Shown here in pieces: positions 36,719-46,423 of a DNA stretch of 64,000 nt. The stretch comes from a virus. Numbering within the stretch: position 1 is the stretch's first letter; each line of letters opens with the position of its first letter. The notes below the pieces were generated by a model. The model ran no database searches. It was given only the letters and a program-made list of their open reading frames with translations, and was not told the origin of the DNA. Both the position numbers and the translations under genes were made by a program. The stretch spans positions 22,123-86,122 of the IMG/VR virus record IMGVR_UViG_3300011013_000008, one strand, 5' to 3'.

Positions 36719-37043
36719 TACTTACCTTCTTACGCATATTCTCATTAGTAATATTAGTACCCTCACTAATTATAGTTAATATTAAATCTAACATATCTGG
36801 TTGGTTAGATACATTGTACATATCTAACAAGAATGGTAGCATACTTAAATCCTTACCCATAGAAGCTCCAGCCATACTATCCCATTTATCTGGTAATATA
36901 TTGACTATTTCCATAGCCAATTTAGTATCTGTTAGAAAATCATTATATTCTATAGGTATTTTATCTGGATCTACCTGTGAGTTAGTTACCTTACAAATCT
37001 CTAAGTATTTTTCTTTACTTATACCTAATGAGCTATTACGCAA
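36708..37043 (-). CDS. tail assembly chaperone, second frame (lambda T-like), TTG start if independent
   Basis: The frame starts with TTG 37043 and overlaps the tape measure start. Upstream of TTG it remains open in the -1 frame relative to the chaperone gene at 37073, past that gene's stop codon. This is the arrangement used for G-GT frameshift products. No classical slippery heptamer is present; TTTTC and CAACAAA near the stop are the only candidates. Independent initiation is also possible. Confidence 0.6.
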   Translation of the reverse strand: MRNSSLGISKEKYLEICKVTNSQVDPDKIPIEYNDFLTDTKLAMEIVNILPDKWDSMAGASMGKDLSMLPFLLDMYNVSNQPDMLDLILTIISEGTNITNENMRKKVSNVK

Positions 37044-37072
37044 GTAGTCTTTTATTCTAGTGCGCTCTTTCT

Positions 37073-37480
37073 CTAGGAGCCTTTGTTGAAAAGCGAGATA
37101 TCAGACATAATACTGGTTAACCAACCATCGAATAATTTTGAGTTAGTTACTAAAGTGTAGGCATTTTCCTGTGTGTATTCTAACTCTCCTTCTTCTGGAA
37201 GTTCACCATCAGCGATTAATAGAAAGTCTGTTAAATATTCATACTTAAGACCTTTCCATCCTGTTAGAGCTTTATTTACATATAACTTAGTAAATAACTC
37301 ATCGTCAAGACCTTCTATAGGTGCATGAGTTTTTTGGTCAAAAACAATAGTTTTTGCTTTATCTCCAATTTTTCTAAGACTTTCTTTACTTAGATAAGTG
37401 ATTTGTACTTCAAAGCCTTCCTTCTCTGGAAATGGTACTGTAATTTGTTTGGTTTCAGCTAGTAAACTGCTAAGTTGCAT
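37073..37480 (-). CDS. tail assembly chaperone (lambda G-like)
   Basis: The 135-residue acidic protein lies between tail tube and tape measure genes, the constant position of tail chaperones. Its mid part (EELFTKLYVNKALTGWKGL type pattern) fits this group. It would coat the tape measure during tail assembly and may be extended by frameshifting. Confidence 0.65.
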   Translation of the reverse strand: MQLSSLLAETKQITVPFPEKEGFEVQITYLSKESLRKIGDKAKTIVFDQKTHAPIEGLDDELFTKLYVNKALTGWKGLKYEYLTDFLLIADGELPEEGELEYTQENAYTLVTNSKLFDGWLTSIMSDISLFNKGS

Positions 37481-37492
37481 CTTGTATTTCTC

Positions 37493-38506
37493 CTATGTCT
37501 CATAAATTATATGAATTTCATCACCAGCTCCTGGAACTGATTCCTGGGGTGATACTCCTATATCCACTGTATTCATTTGTCCTACAGTTGGATTTTTTAA
37601 AGCTATTTTTCCTTGTGGTATAACTATAGATGCCTTAGTAGAACTACTAGAGCCACCTATACTAAATGTAATAGCACTATTAGTATTAATAGTGTCTAAT
37701 GTATTGTAGTTAAATAATGTTTTAAGTAAGTCTGAACTACCTAATGTTTTATCATCTAAGTAAAACTTTGCAGCTAGACTAGTAGTTCTGCTTTTATTAT
37801 AATGCCCGGAAACATCAGATAATTGTCCTAATCTAACTCGTCTTATAGGTATAACACTATTAGATATAGTGAAACTAGCCGATACAACAGCTAAGTTATA
37901 ATCAGAACCACCTAAGTTTAAAGCTATCGTAGATAGTTTATTACGTATAAAGGTTCTATTATCAAATAAGTTAGGACTACCAGTTAATGTAGTATTAGTA
38001 ATATACTCTAAATTTAGAGCAAATACTTCCCAAGTAGCTTTTGCTATTGTACTTATAGATAAATCTATCTTTACACTAGCAATAACTCCCCTACTAATTT
38101 TATAATAAGTTCCATCATCAAAAATTAGATAAAAATATAATTCTCTTAACTTATTTGTATTACCATTAAAAAAAGATATAGTTGAATCAACTACTGTGTC
38201 AGTAGTATCTGTAGCAGATAATGATTCCCATAATAATTTTTCTGCAGATATAACATTACCACTATCTATGATAGGTTTTAAATAAGTATCAAAACTAAAA
38301 TTAACTCCTGAATACCCAGTATTAAATGCTAGAGGAACTTTTCTAGTAGAAGTACTAACTTGACTAGGTTTACTAGTAATAGCTGTAGTATTTCTATTAA
38401 GACTTATTTCTTTTAGTATTGATATTTCATGTGAATTAGTATTAAAGTTAGTAGTATCTTGGGTTGAAACCACTAATCTAACCTTTGGTGATATAACTAT
38501 GCTCAT
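37493..38506 (-). CDS. tail tube protein paralogue (337 aa)
   Basis: The protein shares landmarks with the larger 38558 product: a FIRNKLSTIALN element (FLRNKLSTMTLS there), a glycine/serine-rich TFSIGG segment near the C-terminus, and an IHIIYET ending versus LTVIYQTN. It is therefore a second, smaller tail tube-like protein. It could form a distinct tail ring or a minor tube component. Confidence 0.65.
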   Translation of the reverse strand: MSIVISPKVRLVVSTQDTTNFNTNSHEISILKEISLNRNTTAITSKPSQVSTSTRKVPLAFNTGYSGVNFSFDTYLKPIIDSGNVISAEKLLWESLSATDTTDTVVDSTISFFNGNTNKLRELYFYLIFDDGTYYKISRGVIASVKIDLSISTIAKATWEVFALNLEYITNTTLTGSPNLFDNRTFIRNKLSTIALNLGGSDYNLAVVSASFTISNSVIPIRRVRLGQLSDVSGHYNKSRTTSLAAKFYLDDKTLGSSDLLKTLFNYNTLDTINTNSAITFSIGGSSSSTKASIVIPQGKIALKNPTVGQMNTVDIGVSPQESVPGAGDEIHIIYET

Positions 38507-38522
38507 AAATAATCTCTATAGT

Positions 38523-38551
38523 AAAAAGGGAGAGATAAAAATCTCTCCCTT
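38523..38551 (-). terminator. terminator after the major tail tube gene
   Basis: On the minus strand AAGGGAGAGAT pairs with ATCTCTCCCTT around TTTT, followed by further T residues. Attenuation here would keep tail tube mRNA more abundant than downstream genes. Confidence 0.8.
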
Positions 38552-38557
38552 AATATC

Positions 38558-39970
38558 TTAGTTAGTTTGATAAATTACAGTTAGTTCATCTTGGTTTTCA
38601 ATAGCATCAGCTGATCCTTGGCCAGAGAATGTTATTTCAGTTGCAATAACTGCTTCAATATTAATTGTAGGTACAGCTAATTGTGCTGTTCCTAGGGTAA
38701 GATCAACACGTTTAGCATTAGAACCCCCACCAATAGATAATACAAAGTTATAACTATTAGATACAGAATTAATATCTTCTAAAATATCATTAAGTAATGC
38801 TGCAGTACCATAAACACCAGTATCTAAATATGCAGTAATACTACCACTTACCTTCCTAGACCCCGCAAATCCTGATAGAGGTTGGTTAACTACACCTAAT
38901 TCAGCAGGAGTTAGGAAATTCATATTATTTTCAATAGTTAAAGAACCACCAGTAATTGCTATAGTATAATTCTGTCCCGCTGCATCATTAGAAGCATAAA
39001 CTGCCCAGCTATCACTACCACTAGGAGTAGTATCCCAATTTCCAACAATAGTAATAGTAGTTTCAGTGAAAGAATCAATTACTCTTGTTTCACCTGTAGT
39101 ACTATCTCGGATATAATCACCAATTGCTATAATACCATCAGTAACAAAGGTAGAACCTATTTCAGTAATTGAATTAACAGTAGCAGAAGTTACAGTGCCT
39201 ACAGCTAAAGTAGTAGTAGATATATTATTATTACTTAGAGTCATAGTAGACAGCTTATTACGTAAGAAGCTGTTAGCTGTTGTAGCGGGTGTTGGTGTAT
39301 ACGCTGTACCTGCAACCCAAGCTCCAATTGTAGTATGATCAGCAGAAGAAAGTTCAGTTACCTTTGTACCCTTACCAGACCAAGCAATCTGAGCTATATC
39401 TTCAATAGCGAAACTAATTTCAGCGGTAGAAATATTAACGTTATCTACTCGATAAGTAGATTTTTCTAACTGGAACCAGAAAGTTAACTTAGCTAGCTCA
39501 TTAGAATCTGATTCCTCGAAATCTATTAACATACCATCTGCTGTGGTTTGAGTACCTACATCCCTCTGCAAAATAGCAGAACCTGTTACAGCACTAGAGA
39601 AATTACCATTAGCATCTACGGCAGCACCACTAGCTAAACTACCCGCTAAAGAAGCCCATAAAATCTTTTCAGGTGCATCTACTACACTATTAGTAAAATC
39701 ATCATAAGGTCTTATATAGGTTGTTACAGAAACATCTACAGGGTCTTGAGCAGTATTATAAGTTTTTTGCCCACGAATAGGGGTTGTACCCGCCTCATTA
39801 ATAGATATATCTTCAGTTGAAGTCGCTTGGGAAAAGTTGTACCCATCTAGTACTTTAATTTCCCAAGTATTTGTGTTATTTACGCTTCCTAATAGTGGTA
39901 CACCATTACTATCTAGAACATCAGCGTTACTAACATAAAGTTTTGTATTGCGCGTTAAATTACGTGCCAT
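38558..39970 (-). CDS. major tail tube protein (470 aa)
   Basis: The product begins MARNLTRNTKLYVSNADV and shows the alternating beta pattern of siphophage tail tube proteins, with EDISINEAGTTPIRG early on. At 470 residues it is larger than usual, as in T5 pb6, so it may carry an extra surface domain around residues 260-330. A terminator follows, consistent with a highly expressed structural protein. Confidence 0.75.
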   Translation of the reverse strand: MARNLTRNTKLYVSNADVLDSNGVPLLGSVNNTNTWEIKVLDGYNFSQATSTEDISINEAGTTPIRGQKTYNTAQDPVDVSVTTYIRPYDDFTNSVVDAPEKILWASLAGSLASGAAVDANGNFSSAVTGSAILQRDVGTQTTADGMLIDFEESDSNELAKLTFWFQLEKSTYRVDNVNISTAEISFAIEDIAQIAWSGKGTKVTELSSADHTTIGAWVAGTAYTPTPATTANSFLRNKLSTMTLSNNNISTTTLAVGTVTSATVNSITEIGSTFVTDGIIAIGDYIRDSTTGETRVIDSFTETTITIVGNWDTTPSGSDSWAVYASNDAAGQNYTIAITGGSLTIENNMNFLTPAELGVVNQPLSGFAGSRKVSGSITAYLDTGVYGTAALLNDILEDINSVSNSYNFVLSIGGGSNAKRVDLTLGTAQLAVPTINIEAVIATEITFSGQGSADAIENQDELTVIYQTN

Positions 39971-40020
39971 ATTTAAAATCTCCTAATTAGATAGTTGATT
40001 GAAGTATTTAGATTTTTATC

Positions 40021-40452
40021 TTAACCGTCAATTCCATATCTTACTTGTAATAAAATTTCTCCAATCCTTAGAGGTTCCATTAGACCTTCATCAGTAGTTA
40101 TACTAAGAACTCTAATATCTTCCGTAAACTTTCCAGTTGAATACTCTAATTCCTGATTAGAATCTACTATAAGCTCTATATCTGTAAATACATCCTCAAC
40201 ATCTTGATCTGATGTTTCACTATTGATGTATATCCATATATGTATTTGTAGCAAACCCCAAGTTAATGCAGGTAAGTATTCTCTCGTTTCTCTGCCTGCA
40301 GTAACACACACAAAAGGGAAATCAGTTACTTCGTTCCAGTATTTTAATTTACCTAGCACATTAGTATATAAATTGGAAATATAAGGATTGTTACCCTGTA
40401 TTTCTTTAAATTTGGATACCAAAGCATCTTTTATATCTACTCTTGAACTCAT
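40021..40452 (-). CDS. tail terminator / tail completion protein
   Basis: The 143-residue protein lies between neck and tail tube genes. DFPFVCVTAGRETREYLPA followed by IHIWIYI resembles the lambda gpU / T5 p142 fold of tail terminators. It would cap the tail tube and join it to the head. Overlap of four bases with the upstream gene. Confidence 0.65.
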   Translation of the reverse strand: MSSRVDIKDALVSKFKEIQGNNPYISNLYTNVLGKLKYWNEVTDFPFVCVTAGRETREYLPALTWGLLQIHIWIYINSETSDQDVEDVFTDIELIVDSNQELEYSTGKFTEDIRVLSITTDEGLMEPLRIGEILLQVRYGIDG

Positions 40453-41555
40453 AATAGATGTAAACTCCTTATTCTCATATTAGCATATATTTCTTTCATA
40501 ATATCTCTTATAGCACCACTAATAATATTCTCTGGATTTCTACCTGGCCCATGCACCCCTTTAGTAAATACTTCATAAGGGAATCTCATATAAGAATAAG
40601 TTATGTCAACCTTTCCATCATTTTCAATAGCTGAAGATACAGAAGCAGTTGTTGCAAACCTATAAGTTCTATTTCTCAAGTAATTTTTATTAGGGCTTAA
40701 TATATCAGTTGGGGCGTGCATAACTGGATAGATAGAGTGTCTATTATTAGTAGCTAAATATTGTTGTAATAATATAGTCAAAGTTGTAGATAGATTAGTA
40801 ACGGGTTTAGGAGCTTCATAATCTTCACCATCAAGGTTATAAGTATAGCTATCAACTCCTCTATGCTTTCTTATATTACGAGTTGTTTGTTTCCTTATTC
40901 TTGTAATGGCTCTATTGTGAGCTTTCTCTTTACCTAGTTTTGCAATTTCAGCCATTAATTCTATTTTAGAATCAAGAACGTCTAATACATCTGCGGACTT
41001 ACCATAATCAATACCAGTTAGAATAGCTTCTTTAGCTTTCTTCTCTAGAGCTCTAAACTCATGTCCAGTAGGTGCAGTAAAACTTAATTTAATCTTAGAT
41101 ATTTTATCATTACTTTTTGTCTTTAGCTCTGATACTAAGTCAGGACTTGTAAATCTTTCTATATCCTTAAAATATTTATCTATATTATCTTTTAATCTTG
41201 CGCCGGACTGCCTAGATTTCTTTAGTACTAATTCTCCGCGTGCCTCCTGACGTGTATTTAGTAGGTCTTCTTCTGAGAAGTCCTGAGTATATTTATTTAT
41301 AATACGTTTTGCTTTCTTAAGTTTTTGAGTAGTAGATGCTAGCACAAAATCAGATTCAGTACCAATATAAGGGTGCCCTATGCTATCTACCAATTCAGCT
41401 TTAAGTTTTCTAGCTTTTGATTTATCTCCACCTAACATTTTAGAAAGAGTTCTAACACTCACATCTAGAGCAGTAGAGAAAGACTTAACTTCTTTGTCAA
41501 GAGTAGCAAATTGTCTATCTAATCCCGCTTTAGCTAATTCAACAACATCTTTCAT
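40449..41555 (-). CDS. putative neck protein (HK97 gp10-like position)
   Basis: The 368-residue protein is basic, with a helical N-terminal two-thirds and a C-terminal part containing RFPYEVFTKGVHGPGRNPEN. Its location between head-tail connector and tail terminator suggests a head-tail joining function. It is much longer than HK97 gp10, so an additional domain is likely. Confidence 0.5.
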   Translation of the reverse strand: MKDVVELAKAGLDRQFATLDKEVKSFSTALDVSVRTLSKMLGGDKSKARKLKAELVDSIGHPYIGTESDFVLASTTQKLKKAKRIINKYTQDFSEEDLLNTRQEARGELVLKKSRQSGARLKDNIDKYFKDIERFTSPDLVSELKTKSNDKISKIKLSFTAPTGHEFRALEKKAKEAILTGIDYGKSADVLDVLDSKIELMAEIAKLGKEKAHNRAITRIRKQTTRNIRKHRGVDSYTYNLDGEDYEAPKPVTNLSTTLTILLQQYLATNNRHSIYPVMHAPTDILSPNKNYLRNRTYRFATTASVSSAIENDGKVDITYSYMRFPYEVFTKGVHGPGRNPENIISGAIRDIMKEIYANMRIRSLHLL

Positions 41556-42133
41556 TATAGTACTCTATATAAATCTAATACTCTTTTGATATGTGGAGGT
41601 AATTGACTTCCTGGAGAAATGCCAACAGGGTTATCCATATTAGCACTAGCCATAGATTTACTTGGTTGATGCTCTTCAGCTTTATAGTACTGAACTAAAT
41701 CCATAGCAGCATTTTTTAAGTCTAAAGGAGTATTAATATAACCACCCTTATAAGTTAATTTACCACTTTTATGTCTTATAGTACTAGATACAAATCCCTG
41801 TAATCCAGTATTAGCTATAATTCTATCATTTTCTTCATCTACGAAATAGTCAGTATTTTCAACTAGAGCAGTATATGTAACTCCACCATCAGTAGATACA
41901 GCTAGTTCTGTAACTTCTAGTAGGGGAAATTCTACAGGATATATTTCAGAATAATTAGTAGCGTCAAAATACTCTACCTTATCTGTTAGAGAGTAGTCAA
42001 TTAAGTCTCTATTAGTATATCCCTTTATAAATGAAGTAACAGAACCTATTAGTGAGTTTATAATAGGATCATATTGTTCACTATTAATATTCTTATAATT
42101 CTTAAATTCATCAATAGTTATTAAATTTAACAT
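41555..42133 (-). CDS. head-tail connector (gp6-like)
   Basis: The N-terminus MLNLITIDEFKNYKNI with the following helices, and LKNAAMDLVQYY in the second half, match the helical connector family of HK97 gp6. It is the first gene after the capsid gene. It attaches to the portal and forms the neck. Confidence 0.65.
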   Translation of the reverse strand: MLNLITIDEFKNYKNINSEQYDPIINSLIGSVTSFIKGYTNRDLIDYSLTDKVEYFDATNYSEIYPVEFPLLEVTELAVSTDGGVTYTALVENTDYFVDEENDRIIANTGLQGFVSSTIRHKSGKLTYKGGYINTPLDLKNAAMDLVQYYKAEEHQPSKSMASANMDNPVGISPGSQLPPHIKRVLDLYRVL

Positions 42134-42157
42134 GTATATATTTTCCTATTATAAACT

Positions 42158-42180
42158 CACTAGGGTTGTTAACCCTAGTG
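42158..42180 (-). terminator. hairpin after the capsid gene
   Basis: CACTAGGGTT and AACCCTAGTG form a 10-bp stem with a 3-nt loop. The T run is weak, so this is probably an attenuator that limits read-through from the abundant capsid mRNA. Confidence 0.6.
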
Positions 42181-42213
42181 ATAATCTAAAAATTAGATTT
42201 AAGTAGCTTAAAA

Positions 42214-44178
42214 TTAAGCTCCAGGCCAAACCATAGTTACTACAGTAGCATTAGAACTAAATAGTTCTAGCATACCCATGCGTCTAGTAACAACTAATAG
42301 ATTAGTTTGATTTTCTACAGAACGTTCACGTTCTACAGAAAGACCCTTATAGTCGCCTTTAATGTAGTTACTCATATTAACACAAATAGCAGCAACTTTA
42401 TTAGCAGCTTTAGATTCAAATTCTCCTGAAACTATTATAGCAGATCCACCAACTTTACCCACTTGTCCTGTAAGAATAGTAGCTTGAGTACCTACTTTAT
42501 CCATAGTTAAGAAGTTAGTATCTTCTAATAGGTCGTAATAAACATCGTGAGATACTACAAATACTATATCAGAAGCATTATGTCCATGAACACCCATCTG
42601 CTTACGCATAGCACGTAAGTTAGCAACAGTTACAGTATCAACAATAGTACCAAAAGTACCACCAATAGCTAAAGTACGTCCAGCATTAACACCAATAGTA
42701 GCTAAACCATCGAATGGGTAACTACCTTCTCCAGTACCTGCTACAACACCATTAACACCACGTAAAAGGGCTTTATCAGAAGATTTAGCCATTCTACGAA
42801 CAGCAGCATCACGTATAATAGGAATTAATGGAATTAAAGAATCATCTTCTTCTTCATATCCAATAAATTCTTTAGTAGCTAGTTTATAAGCTGTTAGTTG
42901 AGTATCATTAAGACCATGTGTACGTGCAGTACCAGAAGAAGTAGCAGCAGATAGTTCACCAACAGCTCCACCAACTACCCAAGTACCATAACCAGCTTCA
43001 GGATTTAATGGAATATTTAAAGTAGCACGAGGTAGGGTCATAGTGGTGAATAAATTTTCAACAATTAACTTTTCACGAACATCTTCAAATAGACGAGTTG
43101 AGAAACCAATTTCCCAACCAGCAGTCATACCAATTTGGTGAGCACCATCAGAGGTAGTACCAGCTTTTTGAATTAAATCTTGTCCAAACTTAGTATCTGC
43201 TACAGGACGATTAAGAATTTTAGATACAAGCATTGCAGTATCAATATCTTTATTAGCTAGGTCAATAACTGAACTTTCTTTATCAGTAAAGGACATTTTT
43301 GATTTGTTATAACTTTGAAGTTGCTCAGAGTACTCAGCAATTTCACTCTTAATAGAATCTAGAGCTTCCTGAAGAGTAGTAGACTCATCATTAAAACGCT
43401 TTTCAATTTCAGTTTTAAGGTTTTCTACCCTTTCACCAACAACTTCAGTAGTTGTAGAGATAGCTTTTTCTACTTGCGTAGAGACTTCCTCTTCAAGAGC
43501 AGCTTTTCTATCAGCTTCTTCTTGCATTTCTTTTTCAATTTTTGCTCTTAGATCAGTTTCTAATTGCTTCTTATCTATGCTTTCTGGCATATTCTTTTCC
43601 TCTTTATTTTCTGAGTTGTCATCAGACTCATCCTCAGCTATTACTGTACTAGTGCCCTCAAGAAACTCAGATTTGAACGAAATATATTCGTCCTCTGTTT
43701 CAAAAGATTTTCTTACAGAAAATGTGGAATCCGCATTAGCAGGAATGCTAACTACAGATACTTCTAATAATTCGAGATCCTTAATTACAAACAGATCAGT
43801 CTCTGTATCATAATCAGCTTCTCGAGTTCTAAACCCTACGGAGAAAGTCTTTAATACTCCATCCTTAATCAGGGAGTAAATTTCTCCAATTGACTTATGT
43901 ACTTTCGCAACAATTTTTAAACCTTTATTATTAATATAATACTCAGTCATAAGTCCAATAGGCTTGGTGTGGTTGTGGTATGCTAAGATAATGGGATTTT
44001 TTAGATAATTGTCTAGACCACCTTTAGTCCAGGCTTCCTCTAAAATTATATCACCTACTCTATCTACTGTAGTAGTATTAGCGTAGCCTTCAATAACAAT
44101 AAAATCATTTTCACCATTATTATCTGATATAGCTTTTACCTTGAAACCAACGGGGAGATTTAGCATTTCTTTCATCAT
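42214..44178 (-). CDS. fused prohead protease and HK97-type major capsid protein
   Basis: Residues 1-150 carry S78-type protease features: AYHNHTKPIG with H68/H70, TFSVGF with S113, and ELLEVSVVSIPANADS. Residues about 175-290 form a charged coiled coil like the HK97 delta scaffold. From about 295 to 654 the sequence is an HK97-fold capsid protein (GAVGELSAATSSG; MDKVGTQATILTGQ). Protease, scaffold and capsid are therefore one polypeptide. Self-cleavage after assembly would remove the N-terminal part. Confidence 0.88.
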   Translation of the reverse strand: MMKEMLNLPVGFKVKAISDNNGENDFIVIEGYANTTTVDRVGDIILEEAWTKGGLDNYLKNPIILAYHNHTKPIGLMTEYYINNKGLKIVAKVHKSIGEIYSLIKDGVLKTFSVGFRTREADYDTETDLFVIKDLELLEVSVVSIPANADSTFSVRKSFETEDEYISFKSEFLEGTSTVIAEDESDDNSENKEEKNMPESIDKKQLETDLRAKIEKEMQEEADRKAALEEEVSTQVEKAISTTTEVVGERVENLKTEIEKRFNDESTTLQEALDSIKSEIAEYSEQLQSYNKSKMSFTDKESSVIDLANKDIDTAMLVSKILNRPVADTKFGQDLIQKAGTTSDGAHQIGMTAGWEIGFSTRLFEDVREKLIVENLFTTMTLPRATLNIPLNPEAGYGTWVVGGAVGELSAATSSGTARTHGLNDTQLTAYKLATKEFIGYEEEDDSLIPLIPIIRDAAVRRMAKSSDKALLRGVNGVVAGTGEGSYPFDGLATIGVNAGRTLAIGGTFGTIVDTVTVANLRAMRKQMGVHGHNASDIVFVVSHDVYYDLLEDTNFLTMDKVGTQATILTGQVGKVGGSAIIVSGEFESKAANKVAAICVNMSNYIKGDYKGLSVERERSVENQTNLLVVTRRMGMLELFSSNATVVTMVWPGA

Positions 44179-44184
44179 ATACCC

Positions 44185-45435
44185 TCATTGCTGGTGGGGA
44201 GCCCCACCAGTACTAGCATTCGCTGCACTACCTGCAATATTAGCTGGTAGTACTAATCTATCACCTAAACCATCATCTTTAGTATAAGGTTCTAAACGTA
44301 ACTTATCTCTAGCTTCATTTCTTGTCATAATTCCTGCATTTACCAGAGTTGAATAATAATTACCTATTTCTCTGAGATCAGGTCTTAAAGCCATAATCTC
44401 GGCTGTAACTGGTTTTAAATCAAAACCAAAGTACAGTTCAAAACTAGAAATTATCTTATCTAATAATGGCATAACAGTATTTGTGTAGAAAAGTTTTAAA
44501 TTAGGGGAAATATTTGCGTTATTACCTGAATCTAATAAGATAGGTGGAACGCCTAATGCCTCTAATATTTTTCTTTCCTGCGTTTTAATAGAAGCTGAAA
44601 AGTCTAACTCTTTAAAGCTATACTTAGCAAGATCTTCTATTTGGAATCCACCATCTAAAATCAATGGCTTTCTTCCTCCGGTAGACGGGTTGTAATCACG
44701 CATCCACTCCAGAATTTTTCTTTGTTTCAATTTCTTAGACAGCATATCTTCTGTTTTTAGTACAACACCTAATATAGTATTGTTTTTAAAGAAGTTATCC
44801 TGATAAGTATTCATTCTATTTAGTATAGATATACTATCTACTGCTGATGATAGTCTAGAACTACCTCTAAAAACTGAATCAGCTGAGTTCTCTCTAATAT
44901 GTATAATTTCATCTGGTAAAAAACTCTTATTGTCATATTTATATTCTTTTATAAAGTTTCTTTTATCAGGAATAATCTCTACATTAATAGCTGGTAGTAC
45001 ATATATATCAGTACCATCATAATATGCAAAAGCATTACCCTCTAGAATTAAATCTGTTGCTAATTGACGTTTTAATTCCTGAGCACTTAAAAATCTATTA
45101 GATTTAAAATTTAATAAAACTTCTAGTCTATCTTGCCTAACATAAGGAGCCACAGGAGTTACTTTAGGAATTCTACCTTTAATATCAATAGGAAATTCTG
45201 CTAAAGAATCTGCTATAAGGTTAACTCCGCGGTTAACTACTTCTAGACCTTTATATGAATCTACATGTGTATAAGAATATCTGGAGGTATATTGAGCTTG
45301 ACTACCTTGTTCTATAGCTATAGATTCTTGTGCAGGGTTTAATTTCTCCTCATATTCAGCTTCTAAATCTGTTATTTTCTTCTGAATAAGTTTTGCTTGC
45401 TCTTCTTCAGAAGGTGCTCTACTAAACCATGCCAT
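44185..45435 (-). CDS. portal protein (HK97 family)
   Basis: The 416-residue protein contains GLEVVNRGVNLIADSLAEFP near the N-terminus, the conserved QLATDLILEGNAFAYY segment and a C-terminal stretch ILEALGVPPILLD. These are landmarks of the PF04860-type portals. It forms the DNA entry vertex. It overlaps the HNH gene by 14 bp. Confidence 0.9.
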   Translation of the reverse strand: MAWFSRAPSEEEQAKLIQKKITDLEAEYEEKLNPAQESIAIEQGSQAQYTSRYSYTHVDSYKGLEVVNRGVNLIADSLAEFPIDIKGRIPKVTPVAPYVRQDRLEVLLNFKSNRFLSAQELKRQLATDLILEGNAFAYYDGTDIYVLPAINVEIIPDKRNFIKEYKYDNKSFLPDEIIHIRENSADSVFRGSSRLSSAVDSISILNRMNTYQDNFFKNNTILGVVLKTEDMLSKKLKQRKILEWMRDYNPSTGGRKPLILDGGFQIEDLAKYSFKELDFSASIKTQERKILEALGVPPILLDSGNNANISPNLKLFYTNTVMPLLDKIISSFELYFGFDLKPVTAEIMALRPDLREIGNYYSTLVNAGIMTRNEARDKLRLEPYTKDDGLGDRLVLPANIAGSAANASTGGAPHQQ

Positions 45436-45805
45436 ATTCTTTCTCTCTTCTCATATCACACCAACGTTTTTGTTTGCTAGCGGTACTTAGTGGTGGTGCT
45501 TGACCATATATTTTGTGTAATCTCTGCATATGATGGAATTTACATAGTGTAACAACTTCATTATATATTTCATTATACTTATCACTAATGAAATCATCTC
45601 TAACATCTAATACATCTTCACTAGACTTTATAGTTATGTTATTGTCTTTCTTCCACTGTTCCCACATTAAAGTCATAGAATTAAAGTGGTGCATTTGCAA
45701 TTCTTCTATCTTTCCACAGATATAACATTCGAAATCCTTTTTATATGCTGCCTTAGCACCATCCCTGACATATTTAACTTCATCCCTTAGTAATTTAGAC
45801 CCCAT
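45422..45805 (-). CDS. HNH endonuclease
   Basis: CYICGKIEELQMHHFNS and later VTLCKFHHMQRLH give the paired Cys/His zinc ligands and HNH catalytic site. In HK97-like phages an HNH nuclease near terminase and portal helps terminase cleave DNA. It could serve that role here, although terminase lies 9 kb away. Confidence 0.8.
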   Translation of the reverse strand: MGSKLLRDEVKYVRDGAKAAYKKDFECYICGKIEELQMHHFNSMTLMWEQWKKDNNITIKSSEDVLDVRDDFISDKYNEIYNEVVTLCKFHHMQRLHKIYGQAPPLSTASKQKRWCDMRREKEYGMV

Positions 45806-45817
45806 AACTATTTCCTT

Positions 45818-46117
45818 TTATAAATTTCCAGCTATAATATCTTTTTCTGTTTGTGTTAAAGGATTAATTCTATCTGCATCAGCATCTGTTAAATTAACCC
45901 ATTTATTTAAGTATACTACAGAAGGATCTAAAGCTATTGTATATGGGTCTAACCCACCATCTTGCTGTACAAAAATAGTAGTACCATTTTGACGTATTCT
46001 ACATTCAGTTAAATTATCTTTTACAGTTAAGTCTGCACCCCCAGTTACATTTAAGTTACTATCTTGTTGGCAAGCAGTTAAAGTTAATAATAAGGCAGTG
46101 ATTAATATTTTTTTCAT
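45818..46117 (-). CDS. small lipoprotein
   Basis: MKKILITALLLTLTACQQ is a lipoprotein signal with lipobox LTAC. The mature part is about 80 residues, acidic and beta-rich. It may act at the host outer or inner membrane during infection, for example in receptor masking, but there is no direct evidence. Overlapping neighbours are virion-type genes. Confidence 0.65.
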   Translation of the reverse strand: MKKILITALLLTLTACQQDSNLNVTGGADLTVKDNLTECRIRQNGTTIFVQQDGGLDPYTIALDPSVVYLNKWVNLTDADADRINPLTQTEKDIIAGNL

Positions 46118-46420
46118 TTATTCTATCCTAAGAAGTCCTTGCCCAACTTTAGTATTACCTAAATTGGTAAGAACTGTTATGGTTACTTCATACTGCTCAT
46201 TTGAAGTACCACCTGATATTCGTAATTGTGCAGTTGATCCAGAAAATACTGTAGTATCTAATACAATATCAGAAGAACCACTAATTCTACCTAAATTAGT
46301 AAAATCAGTTAGCGATATTGCTGCTATTGTCTCACCCGTGCTCATACGTTTTTCAAAATTCATATCAAACAATATAGATTCTGTAGATAATTTAGTTAGT
46401 TCTTCTAATATATAGGCCAT
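46118..46420 (-). CDS. hypothetical structural-type protein (100 aa)
   Basis: The product is beta-rich (SSDIVLDTTVFSGSTAQLRI, EVTITVLTNLG), similar in character to small head or fibre decoration proteins. It sits directly between two other putative virion genes without gaps. No family recognised. Confidence 0.55.
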   Translation of the reverse strand: MAYILEELTKLSTESILFDMNFEKRMSTGETIAAISLTDFTNLGRISGSSDIVLDTTVFSGSTAQLRISGGTSNEQYEVTITVLTNLGNTKVGQGLLRIE

Positions 46421-46423
46421 AAG

